Positions 51,219 through 60,319 of a stretch of DNA of 64,000 nt are shown here, in pieces. Location: the NCBI GenBank assembly GCA_016788865.1, contig JAEUSB010000075.1:19066-83065 (forward strand). The letters run 5' to 3'. The DNA comes from Leptospirales bacterium. GTDB lineage: Bacteria; Spirochaetota; Leptospiria; Leptospirales; Leptonemataceae. Both the position numbers and the translations under genes were made by a program. The notes under the pieces were generated by a model, which worked only from the letters and a program-made list of their open reading frames with translations, searched no databases and was not told the origin of the DNA. How positions within the stretch are numbered: the stretch's first letter is position 1; every line of letters starts with the position of its first letter.

Positions 51219-51905
51219 ATGAATATTTTATTTAATTGCTCCGTTTTAGTCTCTCTTTTGATTGAACGTGTGACCACTGATCCAGCCTCCCTCAGGCGTG
51301 AGTATACTGCCGATGGCCTAACCGAAGAAGCCGCCGGGGCCGATCCATACGCCCTCTTCGACCTCTGGTTCCAGCGCGCCGCAAAGCGCGTGGCGGAACC
51401 CAATGCAATGACACTGTCCACTTCGACAAGGGACGGCTTTCCCTCGTCGCGAATCGTTCTTCTCAAAGGTTACGATGCAAGGGGCCTGGTGTTCTACACG
51501 AATTACGACTCACGCAAAGGAAAAGAAATCGAGGAAAATCCGAATGCCTGCCTTCTATTCTTCTGGCAGGAGCTAGAACAACAAATACGCATCGAAGGTC
51601 CACTCAGCAAAACGTCACGGGAGGAGTCAGAATCGTATTTTGAGTCCCGCCCTCTTGAAAGCAGAATCGGTGCGCATGCGTCCGCACAGAGTTCCATAAT
51701 TTCGGGCCGCCAGTTTCTCATCGACCGCGTCAAGGAGATTCAAAGCAAGTATGGAGAACGGGTACCCCTCCCGGACAATTGGGGCGGATACAGATTGGCA
51801 CCAACCGTGTTTGAATTCTGGCAGGGCGGAGTCGCCCGTCTGCACGATCGAATCCGTTTCAGAATGGAAAAGGATTCATGGATTCGGGAACGACTGTCTC
51901 CTTGA
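51219..51905 (+). CDS. pdxH: Pyridoxine/pyridoxamine 5'-phosphate oxidase
   Basis: 228 residues. FMN/PLP-binding signatures are AMTLSTSTRDGFPSSRIVLL, LVFYTNYDSRKGKEI and the C-terminal EFWQGGVARLHDR. It oxidises pyridoxine or pyridoxamine phosphate to PLP. ATG 51219 has AGGGAG at 6 bases. This gives an odd hydrophobic N-terminus (NILFNCSVLVSLLI); a GTG at 51270 would begin at the usual family start. Confidence 0.93.
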   Translation: MNILFNCSVLVSLLIERVTTDPASLRREYTADGLTEEAAGADPYALFDLWFQRAAKRVAEPNAMTLSTSTRDGFPSSRIVLLKGYDARGLVFYTNYDSRKGKEIEENPNACLLFFWQELEQQIRIEGPLSKTSREESESYFESRPLESRIGAHASAQSSIISGRQFLIDRVKEIQSKYGERVPLPDNWGGYRLAPTVFEFWQGGVARLHDRIRFRMEKDSWIRERLSP

Positions 51906-51915
51906 GTGAAAGTCG

Positions 51916-52815
51916 CTAGTCGAACGTGTACCGTCTCTTCTTGACGATTGCCGTAACACAGTTGCCTGGTGCGGTATACTCAAGCGAATCGAAACACAGG
52001 TGACTTGCGATAACGATTCCTCTTCCGTGCCGACTGAATGCTCGATCCGGTGATAGAGAGAGATACTTCTGAAAATCAAAACCCCGGCCCTGGTCCTTAA
52101 TTTTAAATTCCAGTTGGTCCGGCCTTCTCTTAAACAAAACCTCTGCGCGACGCGATGAATACTCTGGCTTCTCAAGTCTGGCTTGAATTTCTGCAACCAG
52201 CGATTGCTGCTCAAGCAGGGCGCTTTTCTCTTCATGTGATATGTCCAAATTCCCGTGCTCAATCGCATTGATTAAGAGCTCATGAAGGCCCAATTGAGCT
52301 CCCTCCGCGTCGGGGCACGTTGAAGCAAGCCATCGCGCCAGATCGCGAGCCTCATCAGTCGTCCGGAAACGGAAGACACACTCCACCATTCTCTCCACAA
52401 TTTCCCGGGCGGCTGGATCGAGGTGAATAATGGCTGCTTCATGGTCACTGATTGCGGAGTCGACAAGAGCCCGCAGGATGCGATGATCAAACGGCTTGGG
52501 GAGGTAGTAGAAAGCCCCTGCTTGAATTCCAGCGTCGACATCAGCCGGGTCCGATCTGCCAGTCACCATAATGACCGGCAGATACCGGTTGGCCGAGTCC
52601 CTTTTGAATTCCCTGAGGAACTCCAGACCACTCTCTTCGGGCATCTCCCAATCCAGAATCAAGAGGCGAGTGCCGTGAGAGCGCACTGAAAAATGAGCAC
52701 GGGCCTCCCTCGCATTTGGGAAGCCCTTTACCTCATACTTGCCCGCAAAAATTTTTGCAATCAAACCGATGATGAGCGGATCATCATCGATAACTGCAAT
52801 AGGCGCGGATTGCAT
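51916..52815 (-). CDS. Receiver domain-GHKL ATPase fusion regulator
   Basis: 299 residues. An N-terminal receiver (IAVIDDDPLIIG, phosphoacceptor D in LLILDWEMPEES, K in YYLPKPFD) is followed by a GHKL ATPase (HELLINAIEHGNL N box, KIKDQGRGFDF G1 box, RGIVIASHLCFD). This joins a two-component receiver to an RsbW-like serine kinase. It could let a histidine kinase control a STAS partner switch. It is separated from fadD by two bases and follows it. Confidence 0.9.
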   Translation of the reverse strand: MQSAPIAVIDDDPLIIGLIAKIFAGKYEVKGFPNAREARAHFSVRSHGTRLLILDWEMPEESGLEFLREFKRDSANRYLPVIMVTGRSDPADVDAGIQAGAFYYLPKPFDHRILRALVDSAISDHEAAIIHLDPAAREIVERMVECVFRFRTTDEARDLARWLASTCPDAEGAQLGLHELLINAIEHGNLDISHEEKSALLEQQSLVAEIQARLEKPEYSSRRAEVLFKRRPDQLEFKIKDQGRGFDFQKYLSLSPDRAFSRHGRGIVIASHLCFDSLEYTAPGNCVTAIVKKRRYTFD

Positions 52816-52817
52816 AC

Positions 52818-54731
52818 CTAGTAGATGCTTTCGATCTCTTTGCTGTATTTTTCAAAAACGACGTTGCGTTTTACTTTCAAGGTTTGGGTCAGCTCATCGC
52901 CCACCTGGAACTCTCGTGAAAGTATATGGAAGCCCGTCACCTTCTCAAAATTCTTGAACCCATTTTTCTCAGAGTTACGCTGTTTGATTTCGGCCTTGAA
53001 GAGATTCACGACGGCCGGCTCTTTGTTCCACGCCGATACGTCATCGGACACTTTGACATTCTCAAGCGCCAGACGCTGCTTGACGATCTCCGCATTTGGA
53101 ACAATCAGCGCGCCTAACGTCTTCTTGTCCTGGCCGACGACCACTATTTGCAGAACCAGGTCACTCTGGACAAGTGCGTCCTCGATAGGCTGCGGTTCAA
53201 TATTTTCTCCGCCGAGGAGTACGATGGTATCTTTTGCACGCCCGGCGAACTTCAGTTGCCCACCAGCTGTCCACATAAGGATGTCGCCGGAGTTCAACCA
53301 ACCGTCTTCCGACAGAACCTGTTTGGATTTCTCTGGTTCCTTGTAGTAGCCCACCATGATATGCGGTCCACGATGGTAGGCCACACCCTTCTTACCTGGC
53401 TCAGTTACGATGGCACCCTTTTCGTCGACTAGTTTGACCTCAACTCCCGGGAATGGCGCGCCCACTGTGCCTATCACGGTCCCTGGGAAATTTCTTCGCG
53501 CAGTAACGCCAACCGTTTCAGTCATCCCATAGGTTTCAACAATTGGAATTCCCACTGCGTAGAAGAAGCGGTCAATATACTCGGGAAGCGCACCCGCACC
53601 GGAGATCGCAAATTTCACCCGACCTCCAAGGGCCTGCCTCACCTTGCCGAGTATCAGTTGTGCGAGCAGGTTTGGTATGAAGAGCCAGGAGAAGCCAATC
53701 AGGGCCAGAATCTTGCGAAAGATGCTTGAGAGGACATTTGGTTTTTCCAAACTATAGCTTAGCCCCTGCAGCTCATCACGACAGCGTGTGTAATTCATTG
53801 CAGTCCAGTGTGCAAAATGGAAGATCCCACGTCTGATAGCCGGAGCTTTCTTCACTCCATCCATCACGCGATTGTAGAAGCTTTCCCATACTCTGGGAAC
53901 GGACAGCAGGAAAGTTGGTCTGGCAATTCCAAGGTCTTTGCCAAGAGTTGGCACCGAAGTAAAGGCAATTGCAGTTGCCGTGCGCAATGCAACATGCTCA
54001 ATCAAGCGCTCCGCAATATGCCACGGGGGAAGGAAGCCCATAGTGACACCGTTAGGCGGCACATCAATACCTCGAATCGCATGATCCACTTCCCACGCAA
54101 GACTTTTCTGAGTGTGCATTACACCCTTGGGATTTCCTGTAGTTCCAGACGTGTAGATAATTGTAGCAAGATCACTTTCTTTTACAGCCTTTGCCAGATC
54201 GTGGAACTTCTGATCTCCCTGGGCTAGTGCGGCGCGGCCTGCTTCCATTAGCTGCGCGAGGGTCATGATCTTGATTGAGCCGGCCTGAATTGGGCCCGGA
54301 TCATCAAAGAAGATGATTGTTTTGAGGCCGGCAAAGTCTTTTAGCTGGCTTTCGATCTTCTTGAAAACCTTTCCATTCTCCAGGAAAATAATACCGCATT
54401 CTGCATGCTGAAAGATATACTTCAGATCCCCTTCGGTCGCGTCTGTGCCGCGGGGCACGTCAACGCATCCTATAGTAGTAATACCCAGACTGGTCCATAT
54501 CCAGCGATGCCCAACATCGGCAATCAGGCCAATCTTGTCTCCTCGTGAAGCTCCTACCTGAACCAGGCCAAGTGCAATCGCCTTGATGTTATTGTACATC
54601 TCTTGAAACGTGATGGTCTTGTAGTCCGGCCCACCATCCCGGTACATCTGCGCCACGGATTGGGGGTAGTTCTCGGTGGTTTTCTGGACGAGCCAGTAGT
54701 TTGTGTGTGAGGGCAAATTCATGTCAGGCAT
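52818..54731 (-). CDS. Long-chain acyl-CoA synthetase
   Basis: 637 residues of the AMP-forming acyl-CoA ligase family. The P-loop is IIYTSGTTGNPKGVMHT. The A5 motif is VETYGMTETVG. The C-terminal domain has GDILMWTAGGQLKFAGRAKD. It activates long-chain fatty acids to acyl-CoA, at the inner membrane, for lipid synthesis or beta-oxidation. Its layout resembles the longer, eukaryote-like FACL type common in Leptospira. It precedes the receiver-GHKL gene in one operon. Confidence 0.93.
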   Translation of the reverse strand: MPDMNLPSHTNYWLVQKTTENYPQSVAQMYRDGGPDYKTITFQEMYNNIKAIALGLVQVGASRGDKIGLIADVGHRWIWTSLGITTIGCVDVPRGTDATEGDLKYIFQHAECGIIFLENGKVFKKIESQLKDFAGLKTIIFFDDPGPIQAGSIKIMTLAQLMEAGRAALAQGDQKFHDLAKAVKESDLATIIYTSGTTGNPKGVMHTQKSLAWEVDHAIRGIDVPPNGVTMGFLPPWHIAERLIEHVALRTATAIAFTSVPTLGKDLGIARPTFLLSVPRVWESFYNRVMDGVKKAPAIRRGIFHFAHWTAMNYTRCRDELQGLSYSLEKPNVLSSIFRKILALIGFSWLFIPNLLAQLILGKVRQALGGRVKFAISGAGALPEYIDRFFYAVGIPIVETYGMTETVGVTARRNFPGTVIGTVGAPFPGVEVKLVDEKGAIVTEPGKKGVAYHRGPHIMVGYYKEPEKSKQVLSEDGWLNSGDILMWTAGGQLKFAGRAKDTIVLLGGENIEPQPIEDALVQSDLVLQIVVVGQDKKTLGALIVPNAEIVKQRLALENVKVSDDVSAWNKEPAVVNLFKAEIKQRNSEKNGFKNFEKVTGFHILSREFQVGDELTQTLKVKRNVVFEKYSKEIESIY

Positions 54732-54831
54732 GCCACTGTTTTGCTCGGAACCTCACCGCGGTGTCAATTCCAAAAAACGAGGTCACGGGTCCCTGATTTC
54801 TACCGAAACGGGTCCTCAGGGAAGATTAGCC

Positions 54832-56520
54832 TTAATTCTTTTTACGGCCGGATGTAACGTTCTGCGTTAGGCGCTGGACGATTCCCCACTTCCTTTCAAA
54901 CTTGTACGCCTTTACGGGACCCTTCTTCTTCACCGGAATAAAACTCATGGCTCGTTCAGTAAGGGCTGTGATGGTAAGGCTGGGATTTACGCCCAGATTC
55001 ACTGGAATCATGGAGCCGTCGCAAACCATCATATTCTCATATCCAAATACGCGATTCTGGAGGTCAATTACGCCATCGGCCGGCGTCTCGGCCATGCATG
55101 CGCCGCCGAGGATGTGTGCTGTGGTTGGAATATCGAGCAGAACTTCATTGTAGGCGCTCCGTGGAATTCCCTTGATCCGTGCCGCAAGACGGCGCGCGAA
55201 TTCGTTTGCAGTCGGAATGTATGTTGGAATTTTTCCGCCCTTGTGCTTTTCCTGCGTGGAACTGAGCGAACGATGGAACGGCCACATCCATCTGCGCTTG
55301 TGCACAATGTGGATATGATTGTCGAGTGTTTGCATAACCAGGAGAATGATTGTCTTCCTGGCGAAACCGATCGGGTGCAGGGTGCGTAGAAAATGGATTG
55401 GATGCTTGAAGATATTTACAATAAACCTTAGCTGGCGCGGAATCTTCCCGCCACCGTCCGTTAGAATTGTGGCCAGTGAGCCCATCGCGTCTGAGCCCGG
55501 TGAATACCGAACTGGTTCAATGTGAGTATGTTCTTCCGGGTGGACACTGGAGGTGATGGCAATGCCCTTCGAGAAATCTGCGTTCGAAGTCAGCGACGTG
55601 GCCCCAACGATCGCCTCGCTGTTGGTTCGCACCATGTTTCCTACTCGATTGGACAGGCGCGTTAGGCGACCACTCTCACGCATTGTTAGCATGAGTTTCA
55701 TTGTACCCAAAACTCCGGCAGCAAAGATGACTCCGCGAGCGCGAAAACTGCGATTGGGAAGCCCCAGGAAGCCGGTTGTGTGCTTGGTGCGAATGTCATA
55801 TCCCGCAGAACCGTTGGCGGAGAGCGGCACGATGTCAACAACCCTGGTTTCTGGGAAGATCTTTGCGCCGAGCTGTTCAGCAAAATAGAGGTAATTCTTA
55901 TCGAGGGTATTCTTGGCATCAAATCTACAGCCTACCATGCAACCGCCACAAAGGTTGCAGCCCGTTCTATCCGGACCCTCGCCCCCAAAGTAGGGATCCT
56001 TCACCGTCTTCCCCGCTTCACCGAAATACACACCTACTGGAGTTGGCGAAAACGTGTTGGCCTTTCCAAAGTCCCCAGCGGTTAGCTTCATAAGATCGTC
56101 AACAGGGGTCAGGGCCGGATTCTTTACTACACCAAGCATGCGCTGGGCCAGGTTAAAGAAAGGCAGCAAACCGCGCTCGCCACCCATCTTCTTGATCAGC
56201 GAATTCTCAAAGACCTGCCTTTTTGGAACATACAGAGTATTTGCATACACGAGACTGCCGCCGCCAACTCCGGCTCCGCTGAGAATCATCACGTCGTTGA
56301 GTAGATTGATACGCTGGATGCCGTAACAAAAAAGCTTTGGTAGCCACAGGAATTTACGAAGGCTCCAGTTGGTCTTTGGAAAGTCTGAAGGCTTCCAGCG
56401 CTTACCCGATTCAATAACAGCGACGGAATATCCTTTTTGCGCCAGTCGCATGGCGGAAACGCTTCCCCCAAAACCTGATCCGATGATCAGCCAATCATAT
56501 TCAAAACGGTCGTCGCTCAC
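54832..56520 (-). CDS. GMC-type FAD oxidoreductase, cholesterol-oxidase-like
   Basis: 562 residues. The FAD-binding GxGxxG is [19 protein letters not shown] at the N-terminus. The GMC signature region includes [18 protein letters not shown]. The C-terminal block [18 protein letters not shown] and [18 protein letters not shown] closes the FAD site. Three cysteines in [11 protein letters not shown] form an unusual cluster that could hold a metal. The best family match is the sterol/3-ketosteroid-oxidase-like GMC group; the substrate is unknown. Confidence 0.88.
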   Translation of the reverse strand: MSDDRFEYDWLIIGSGFGGSVSAMRLAQKGYSVAVIESGKRWKPSDFPKTNWSLRKFLWLPKLFCYGIQRINLLNDVMILSGAGVGGGSLVYANTLYVPKRQVFENSLIKKMGGERGLLPFFNLAQRMLGVVKNPALTPVDDLMKLTAGDFGKANTFSPTPVGVYFGEAGKTVKDPYFGGEGPDRTGCNLCGGCMVGCRFDAKNTLDKNYLYFAEQLGAKIFPETRVVDIVPLSANGSAGYDIRTKHTTGFLGLPNRSFRARGVIFAAGVLGTMKLMLTMRESGRLTRLSNRVGNMVRTNSEAIVGATSLTSNADFSKGIAITSSVHPEEHTHIEPVRYSPGSDAMGSLATILTDGGGKIPRQLRFIVNIFKHPIHFLRTLHPIGFARKTIILLVMQTLDNHIHIVHKRRWMWPFHRSLSSTQEKHKGGKIPTYIPTANEFARRLAARIKGIPRSAYNEVLLDIPTTAHILGGACMAETPADGVIDLQNRVFGYENMMVCDGSMIPVNLGVNPSLTITALTERAMSFIPVKKKGPVKAYKFERKWGIVQRLTQNVTSGRKKN

Positions 56521-56610
56521 GGTTAATCGGGACTCCTGCCGCGTGATTGTCCATCCGAAAAGGATTTTTATCTATTGGGAAGTCCAGCCGTTCTGCCGAT
56601 TCTCGTTCTA

Positions 56611-57087
56611 GTGCAAGTTCGCCTTAAGACAGAAACTGAAATTAAGCGCCGGGGTCTCGGAACAAACCGGCCATCATCCTCAGGAAGTACGGCCGGAATT
56701 TCTTCCGAACGATCGGGCTTTCTGGATTTGCTGGCCGAAGTAATCCCGGCAAATTCTCCAGAACAAAGTAGCCTGCAGGGTCTGTGGGCCCAGATGCCGG
56801 AAGCAGAGCGGGACTTACTCCAAAATCAATCCCAGGACAACATTGCCCGTTATCAGGAATTGATCCGGTCGATTGCCCGGCAAACGCTTGAACAAAACGT
56901 TCGCGTGGACAAACTCATGGGTCGCGGTCGCCTAACTAAAACGGAAAAAGAACTGTCTACTATCAGAATCCTCGACGAACGCCTGCAGCAGATGGCTATA
57001 CTCATGCAGGCGCCAGGAAATTCCGCCTTCGCGTTGTTGCAAAAGCTGGCCGAAATCCGCGGCATGCTGATGGACATGCGGCGTTAA
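56611..57087 (+). CDS. YaaR-like (DUF327) protein
   Basis: About 158 residues from GTG 56611, no membrane segment. The C-terminal half (NIARYQELIRSIARQTLEQN, then LSTIRILDERLQQMAILM) fits the helical YaaR family. Function unknown. The N-terminal part is poorly conserved and low in complexity (NRPSSSGSTAGISSERSG), so the start is uncertain; a TTG at 56575 is upstream. It is convergent with the acyltransferase gene. Confidence 0.7.
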   Translation: MQVRLKTETEIKRRGLGTNRPSSSGSTAGISSERSGFLDLLAEVIPANSPEQSSLQGLWAQMPEAERDLLQNQSQDNIARYQELIRSIARQTLEQNVRVDKLMGRGRLTKTEKELSTIRILDERLQQMAILMQAPGNSAFALLQKLAEIRGMLMDMRR

Positions 57088-57098
57088 TTCGCGAAACG

Positions 57099-58373
57099 CT
57101 ATTCGCCACCAATATCACCGGGCTTGAATATTGCCCGGGTCAACTGCTGCGATTCGTCCAGCATACCCTGCATTTCCTTTCTCAGCTTCTTTAATAAGTC
57201 ATCAAGCGCGGAACGTCTCGCTTTCTTGTCTGCGGGATAAAACTCTGAGAGCTTGAACGGTTTTGCAAACCGGACTATCGCTTTTCTCGCGCGAGGCGAC
57301 GGCTCCCCACCAAGAGCGCGGGGTTTCTTGCCGTGCACATAGGATTCAAACCGGGCCAACCACTCATAGAATCGTTCCGGAGTTGGATTGGAAACCAGAT
57401 AGTCCTTTTTGATCACTATGAAGTCAAATGCCTTCACGCACTCACCGTGAGCCCAGGCGAGTTCATCGGGATTCAACTTTGGCAAGGCCGGGTCCGGATA
57501 ACCAATTGAAATCATTTCAATCCAGGCAAACAATTGCCGGAGCTTCCCAATTGCGTCCGCCTTCCGATCATAGTTCTTAACAGAAAACCGGTCAGCAATC
57601 CCATCCAGGATTGCATGCCTGATGCGCCCGATGCGATAGTCAAAATCCTGATCTGATGCTACCGGAATGGAATACTCCTTTTCCGCGCGCTCCAGCAGGA
57701 CCTTACCAAAATGCAAGAATCGGCGCAAAAGATTTCTATTCCCAGGATCCACACCAAGCTTTTGTTCCAGAGCATGGATTGACTCTTCGAGATGTTCCTG
57801 CAGTGCCGCTGGAGTTCCCTTGTAAATATATTTAATGAAACCAGGAAGAATAGTAATATCGGCTAACGGGTCCATCTTTCGCGCATCTTCGAGCGCCCAG
57901 AATCCTAGTTGAGCCAATCCTGGCTGGAAGGGCATAAGGCTATCGTTCTCTCCACTTGTTGGCTCACCTTCTGGAAAGAGGACCAACTTACCCGCTGGTC
58001 TTGCAAGGGATTCCCGCGCCGTCTTCAGTGAATCACGGTCACTGATGCCTGCTATGATCGAGAAGGCTCCCAGATTTGAAATGATCTTACCGGTTAATCC
58101 AAAAGTCCAATCGAACACTTGACGCGATGCCATATACCTGAAGCGTGCGCCCATTAGATTTCCAATGTAATACGAAATGGGCGGCTCCGCGGTAGTTGGA
58201 TGATTAGTAAAGAAGATCAAACGATCGTCCCGCAGGCTCCGGAGCACCTGCTTATCTTCTGATTTGATTTCGATATCATCAATGTTTTGAACTGCCTTGA
58301 TCAAAACTGGAAACAGAAAGTCTGCCGTCCATGCCAGAGGAAGATTGAACCCGGGAGCAATAAATGGTTGCAT
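57099..58373 (-). CDS. Acyltransferase of the PlsC superfamily with HX4E motif
   Basis: 424 residues. The acceptor motif reads FTNHPTTAEPP, so the usual HX4D pair becomes H58 and E63. The phosphate-binding motif is LFPEGEPTSGEND (133-137). The rest is helical. It probably acylates a lipid precursor, but the altered catalytic acid suggests a special substrate or reduced classical activity. It sits beside the YaaR-like gene. Confidence 0.82.
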   Translation of the reverse strand: MQPFIAPGFNLPLAWTADFLFPVLIKAVQNIDDIEIKSEDKQVLRSLRDDRLIFFTNHPTTAEPPISYYIGNLMGARFRYMASRQVFDWTFGLTGKIISNLGAFSIIAGISDRDSLKTARESLARPAGKLVLFPEGEPTSGENDSLMPFQPGLAQLGFWALEDARKMDPLADITILPGFIKYIYKGTPAALQEHLEESIHALEQKLGVDPGNRNLLRRFLHFGKVLLERAEKEYSIPVASDQDFDYRIGRIRHAILDGIADRFSVKNYDRKADAIGKLRQLFAWIEMISIGYPDPALPKLNPDELAWAHGECVKAFDFIVIKKDYLVSNPTPERFYEWLARFESYVHGKKPRALGGEPSPRARKAIVRFAKPFKLSEFYPADKKARRSALDDLLKKLRKEMQGMLDESQQLTRAIFKPGDIGGE

Positions 58374-58475
58374 AGGAGGGTTCAGAGGATGAGTTTCAGG
58401 TTTTTTTGGTAAAGTAAGTTTTTTTAACTTTCAAAAAATCATTGTGCACATTCAATTTGCCCCTGGGGGAGCGAT

Positions 58476-59147
58476 ATGCTGGAAGAAGTTAGTCAGTTGA
58501 TCGATAAAAGAGAAACAAAAGGATCACTGGATCGCGCCATTGAAATCCTGGAAAAACTCAAAGCAGAGAACCCTGACAAGGATATCATCCGTGGCAAGCT
58601 TTCGAGCGCGTATTTTTACAAAGGGCTGTTCTCTGCGGAAGGTTCGCGGGAACGCGAGGATGCTTTTGACAATGGCTCAAAATTCGGTCTCGAAGCCATA
58701 ACGCTAAATCCTCGCGCGGTCTACGGAAATTTCTGGTATGCATCCAACCTCGGGTATCTCGGCCTCTGCAGGGGTGCCCTTGCGTCCCTCGCTTCCATCG
58801 ACCCGTTCAAGAAATCAATGGAGATCGTATTAAAGGAAAATGAGAATTTCTATTTCGCCGGACCACATCGGGCTTTGGGGCGTTTGATGCATCAGGCTCC
58901 GGGTTGGCCCATCAGTATTGGAAACAAGAATAAGGCCGTGGATCATCTTGAGAAAGCGGTTCAGCTGGCACCAAACTTCTTCAACAATCGCCTGTACCTT
59001 GCAGAGATCCTTGTGGATCTCGGAAAGAAAGATAAAGCTCTGGAGCACCTGGAGTGGTGTAAATCAATGCCGCTTAACGCCGGGCATGAGATTGAAGACG
59101 GGGTCTACAAGGACGCAGCAGAAAGATTACTTAAACGGATCGCCTGA
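58476..59147 (+). CDS. TatT-like TPR protein, no signal peptide
   Basis: 223 residues made of TPR-like helices. The pattern YFYKGLFSAEGSREREDAFDNG, AITLNPRAVYGNFWYASNLG, HRALGRLMHQAPGWPISIGN and KAVDHLEKAVQLAPNFFNN matches the TatT (T component) family that partners TRAP transporters in Treponema. Unlike Treponema TatT there is no lipobox or signal peptide, so it would be cytoplasmic. No TRAP transporter genes are near. A GGGGGA ribosome site precedes ATG 58476. Confidence 0.8.
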   Translation: MLEEVSQLIDKRETKGSLDRAIEILEKLKAENPDKDIIRGKLSSAYFYKGLFSAEGSREREDAFDNGSKFGLEAITLNPRAVYGNFWYASNLGYLGLCRGALASLASIDPFKKSMEIVLKENENFYFAGPHRALGRLMHQAPGWPISIGNKNKAVDHLEKAVQLAPNFFNNRLYLAEILVDLGKKDKALEHLEWCKSMPLNAGHEIEDGVYKDAAERLLKRIA

Positions 59148-59192
59148 GTCCAATCCGAGAAGATTTGAAAACTTGTTACGGTAAGGCCGGAT

Positions 59193-60281
59193 TCAGTTCC
59201 CCGCAAAAGCCCGAAGCTCTTCGCGGGTCTTCATTTCGAGCGCGCCGGAGGTTGGCGCTTTGCCCGCTGCGTCCATGAGGGTTGGTACTATGTCTGATAC
59301 TTCTGCATCTACTTCAAAACCGTTCTCGCGAATCATTGCGTAAGTTTCCGTCGCGTCAGACCCCTTCACGTTCAAATATCCGGAGACGAATAGTGAGTTG
59401 GCGACGCGCAGAGCGTCAGGCTGTTTTTCTTTCAGATGGATTTCGCGTCCGGCGGCGACGCGAATTTCGGATGTTGGATTTGCGATCCTGAAAACCGAAA
59501 GCACCCGCAGACAAAAATCCGGAGACAATTGCTGCGCTGCCGTTACCTCATGGCCGGGGACTGGAAGAAAGAAGTTCACCGGGATTGAAGGAACCTCAAG
59601 CTGTTTCAGGCGAACCGCAACTGAAGCTATATCTTTATTTGTTTCGCCCATGCCAACAATCACGCCACTGCAAACAGAAACGCCGGCTCCTTTCATGTGC
59701 TCGATGGTCCGCACCCGGTCCTCAAAGGTGTGTGTACTAACAATTTGCGCTGTATGTTCGGCAGAGGTGTTCAAATTGTGATTGTAGCGGTCAAGGCCTG
59801 CTTCCTTCAATATCGCAGCAAACTCAGGATCCTTGATGATACCGGCACTCAAGCAAAGCCTCATTGGATAGCGTTCTTTGATTTTCTTCACGAGCTCTGC
59901 ATACTTGATGGCATGTTTCTCTGTTGGCCCAGTGCCAGATGTTACAAGGCAGAAACGATAGGCCCCTGATTTATAAGCGCGTTCCGCCTCTCTAAGAATT
60001 TCTTCCTCTTGCTTCAGCGAGTAGGCAGGAATTTCCTCCGCGCTGGCACTCTTGCGCTGCGCGCAATATCCGCAATCCTCGGGGCAATGCCCATTGCGTA
60101 TGTTGTCCAGGATGTGAACTTGTATCTTATTTCCAAAGTGCTTGCGCCGCGGTTCCTCGGCGATTGCAAGAAGGTCCTCCAGGGGAAAGCGAGCGTCAAG
60201 CGCAGCTACCAGGTCCTGATCAACAGGCTGGGCTGCTTCAGTTGCGTATGCGCGCAAACGTGACGAAAGCGATGATTGCAT
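59193..60281 (-). CDS. bioB: Biotin synthase
   Basis: 362 residues, radical SAM. The cluster motif is CPEDCGYCAQ (C66, C70, C73). Other signatures are YRFCLVTSGTGPT and YNHNLNTSAEHTAQIV with the second-cluster ligands, and GVIVGMGETNKD. It inserts sulfur into dethiobiotin. bioA lies 2.4 kb away, with a phosphatase gene between; bioF and bioD are not in the window. Confidence 0.96.
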   Translation of the reverse strand: MQSSLSSRLRAYATEAAQPVDQDLVAALDARFPLEDLLAIAEEPRRKHFGNKIQVHILDNIRNGHCPEDCGYCAQRKSASAEEIPAYSLKQEEEILREAERAYKSGAYRFCLVTSGTGPTEKHAIKYAELVKKIKERYPMRLCLSAGIIKDPEFAAILKEAGLDRYNHNLNTSAEHTAQIVSTHTFEDRVRTIEHMKGAGVSVCSGVIVGMGETNKDIASVAVRLKQLEVPSIPVNFFLPVPGHEVTAAQQLSPDFCLRVLSVFRIANPTSEIRVAAGREIHLKEKQPDALRVANSLFVSGYLNVKGSDATETYAMIRENGFEVDAEVSDIVPTLMDAAGKAPTSGALEMKTREELRAFAGN

Positions 60282-60319
60282 GATGCAGAAATATTTTGCT
60301 GATCACGGAAACAAGCGTT

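Noticed and set aside
54732..54831. ACCGCGGT palindrome in the gap between the acyl-CoA synthetase and GMC genes
   Set aside because: Only eight bases, expected by chance, with no nearby copy.
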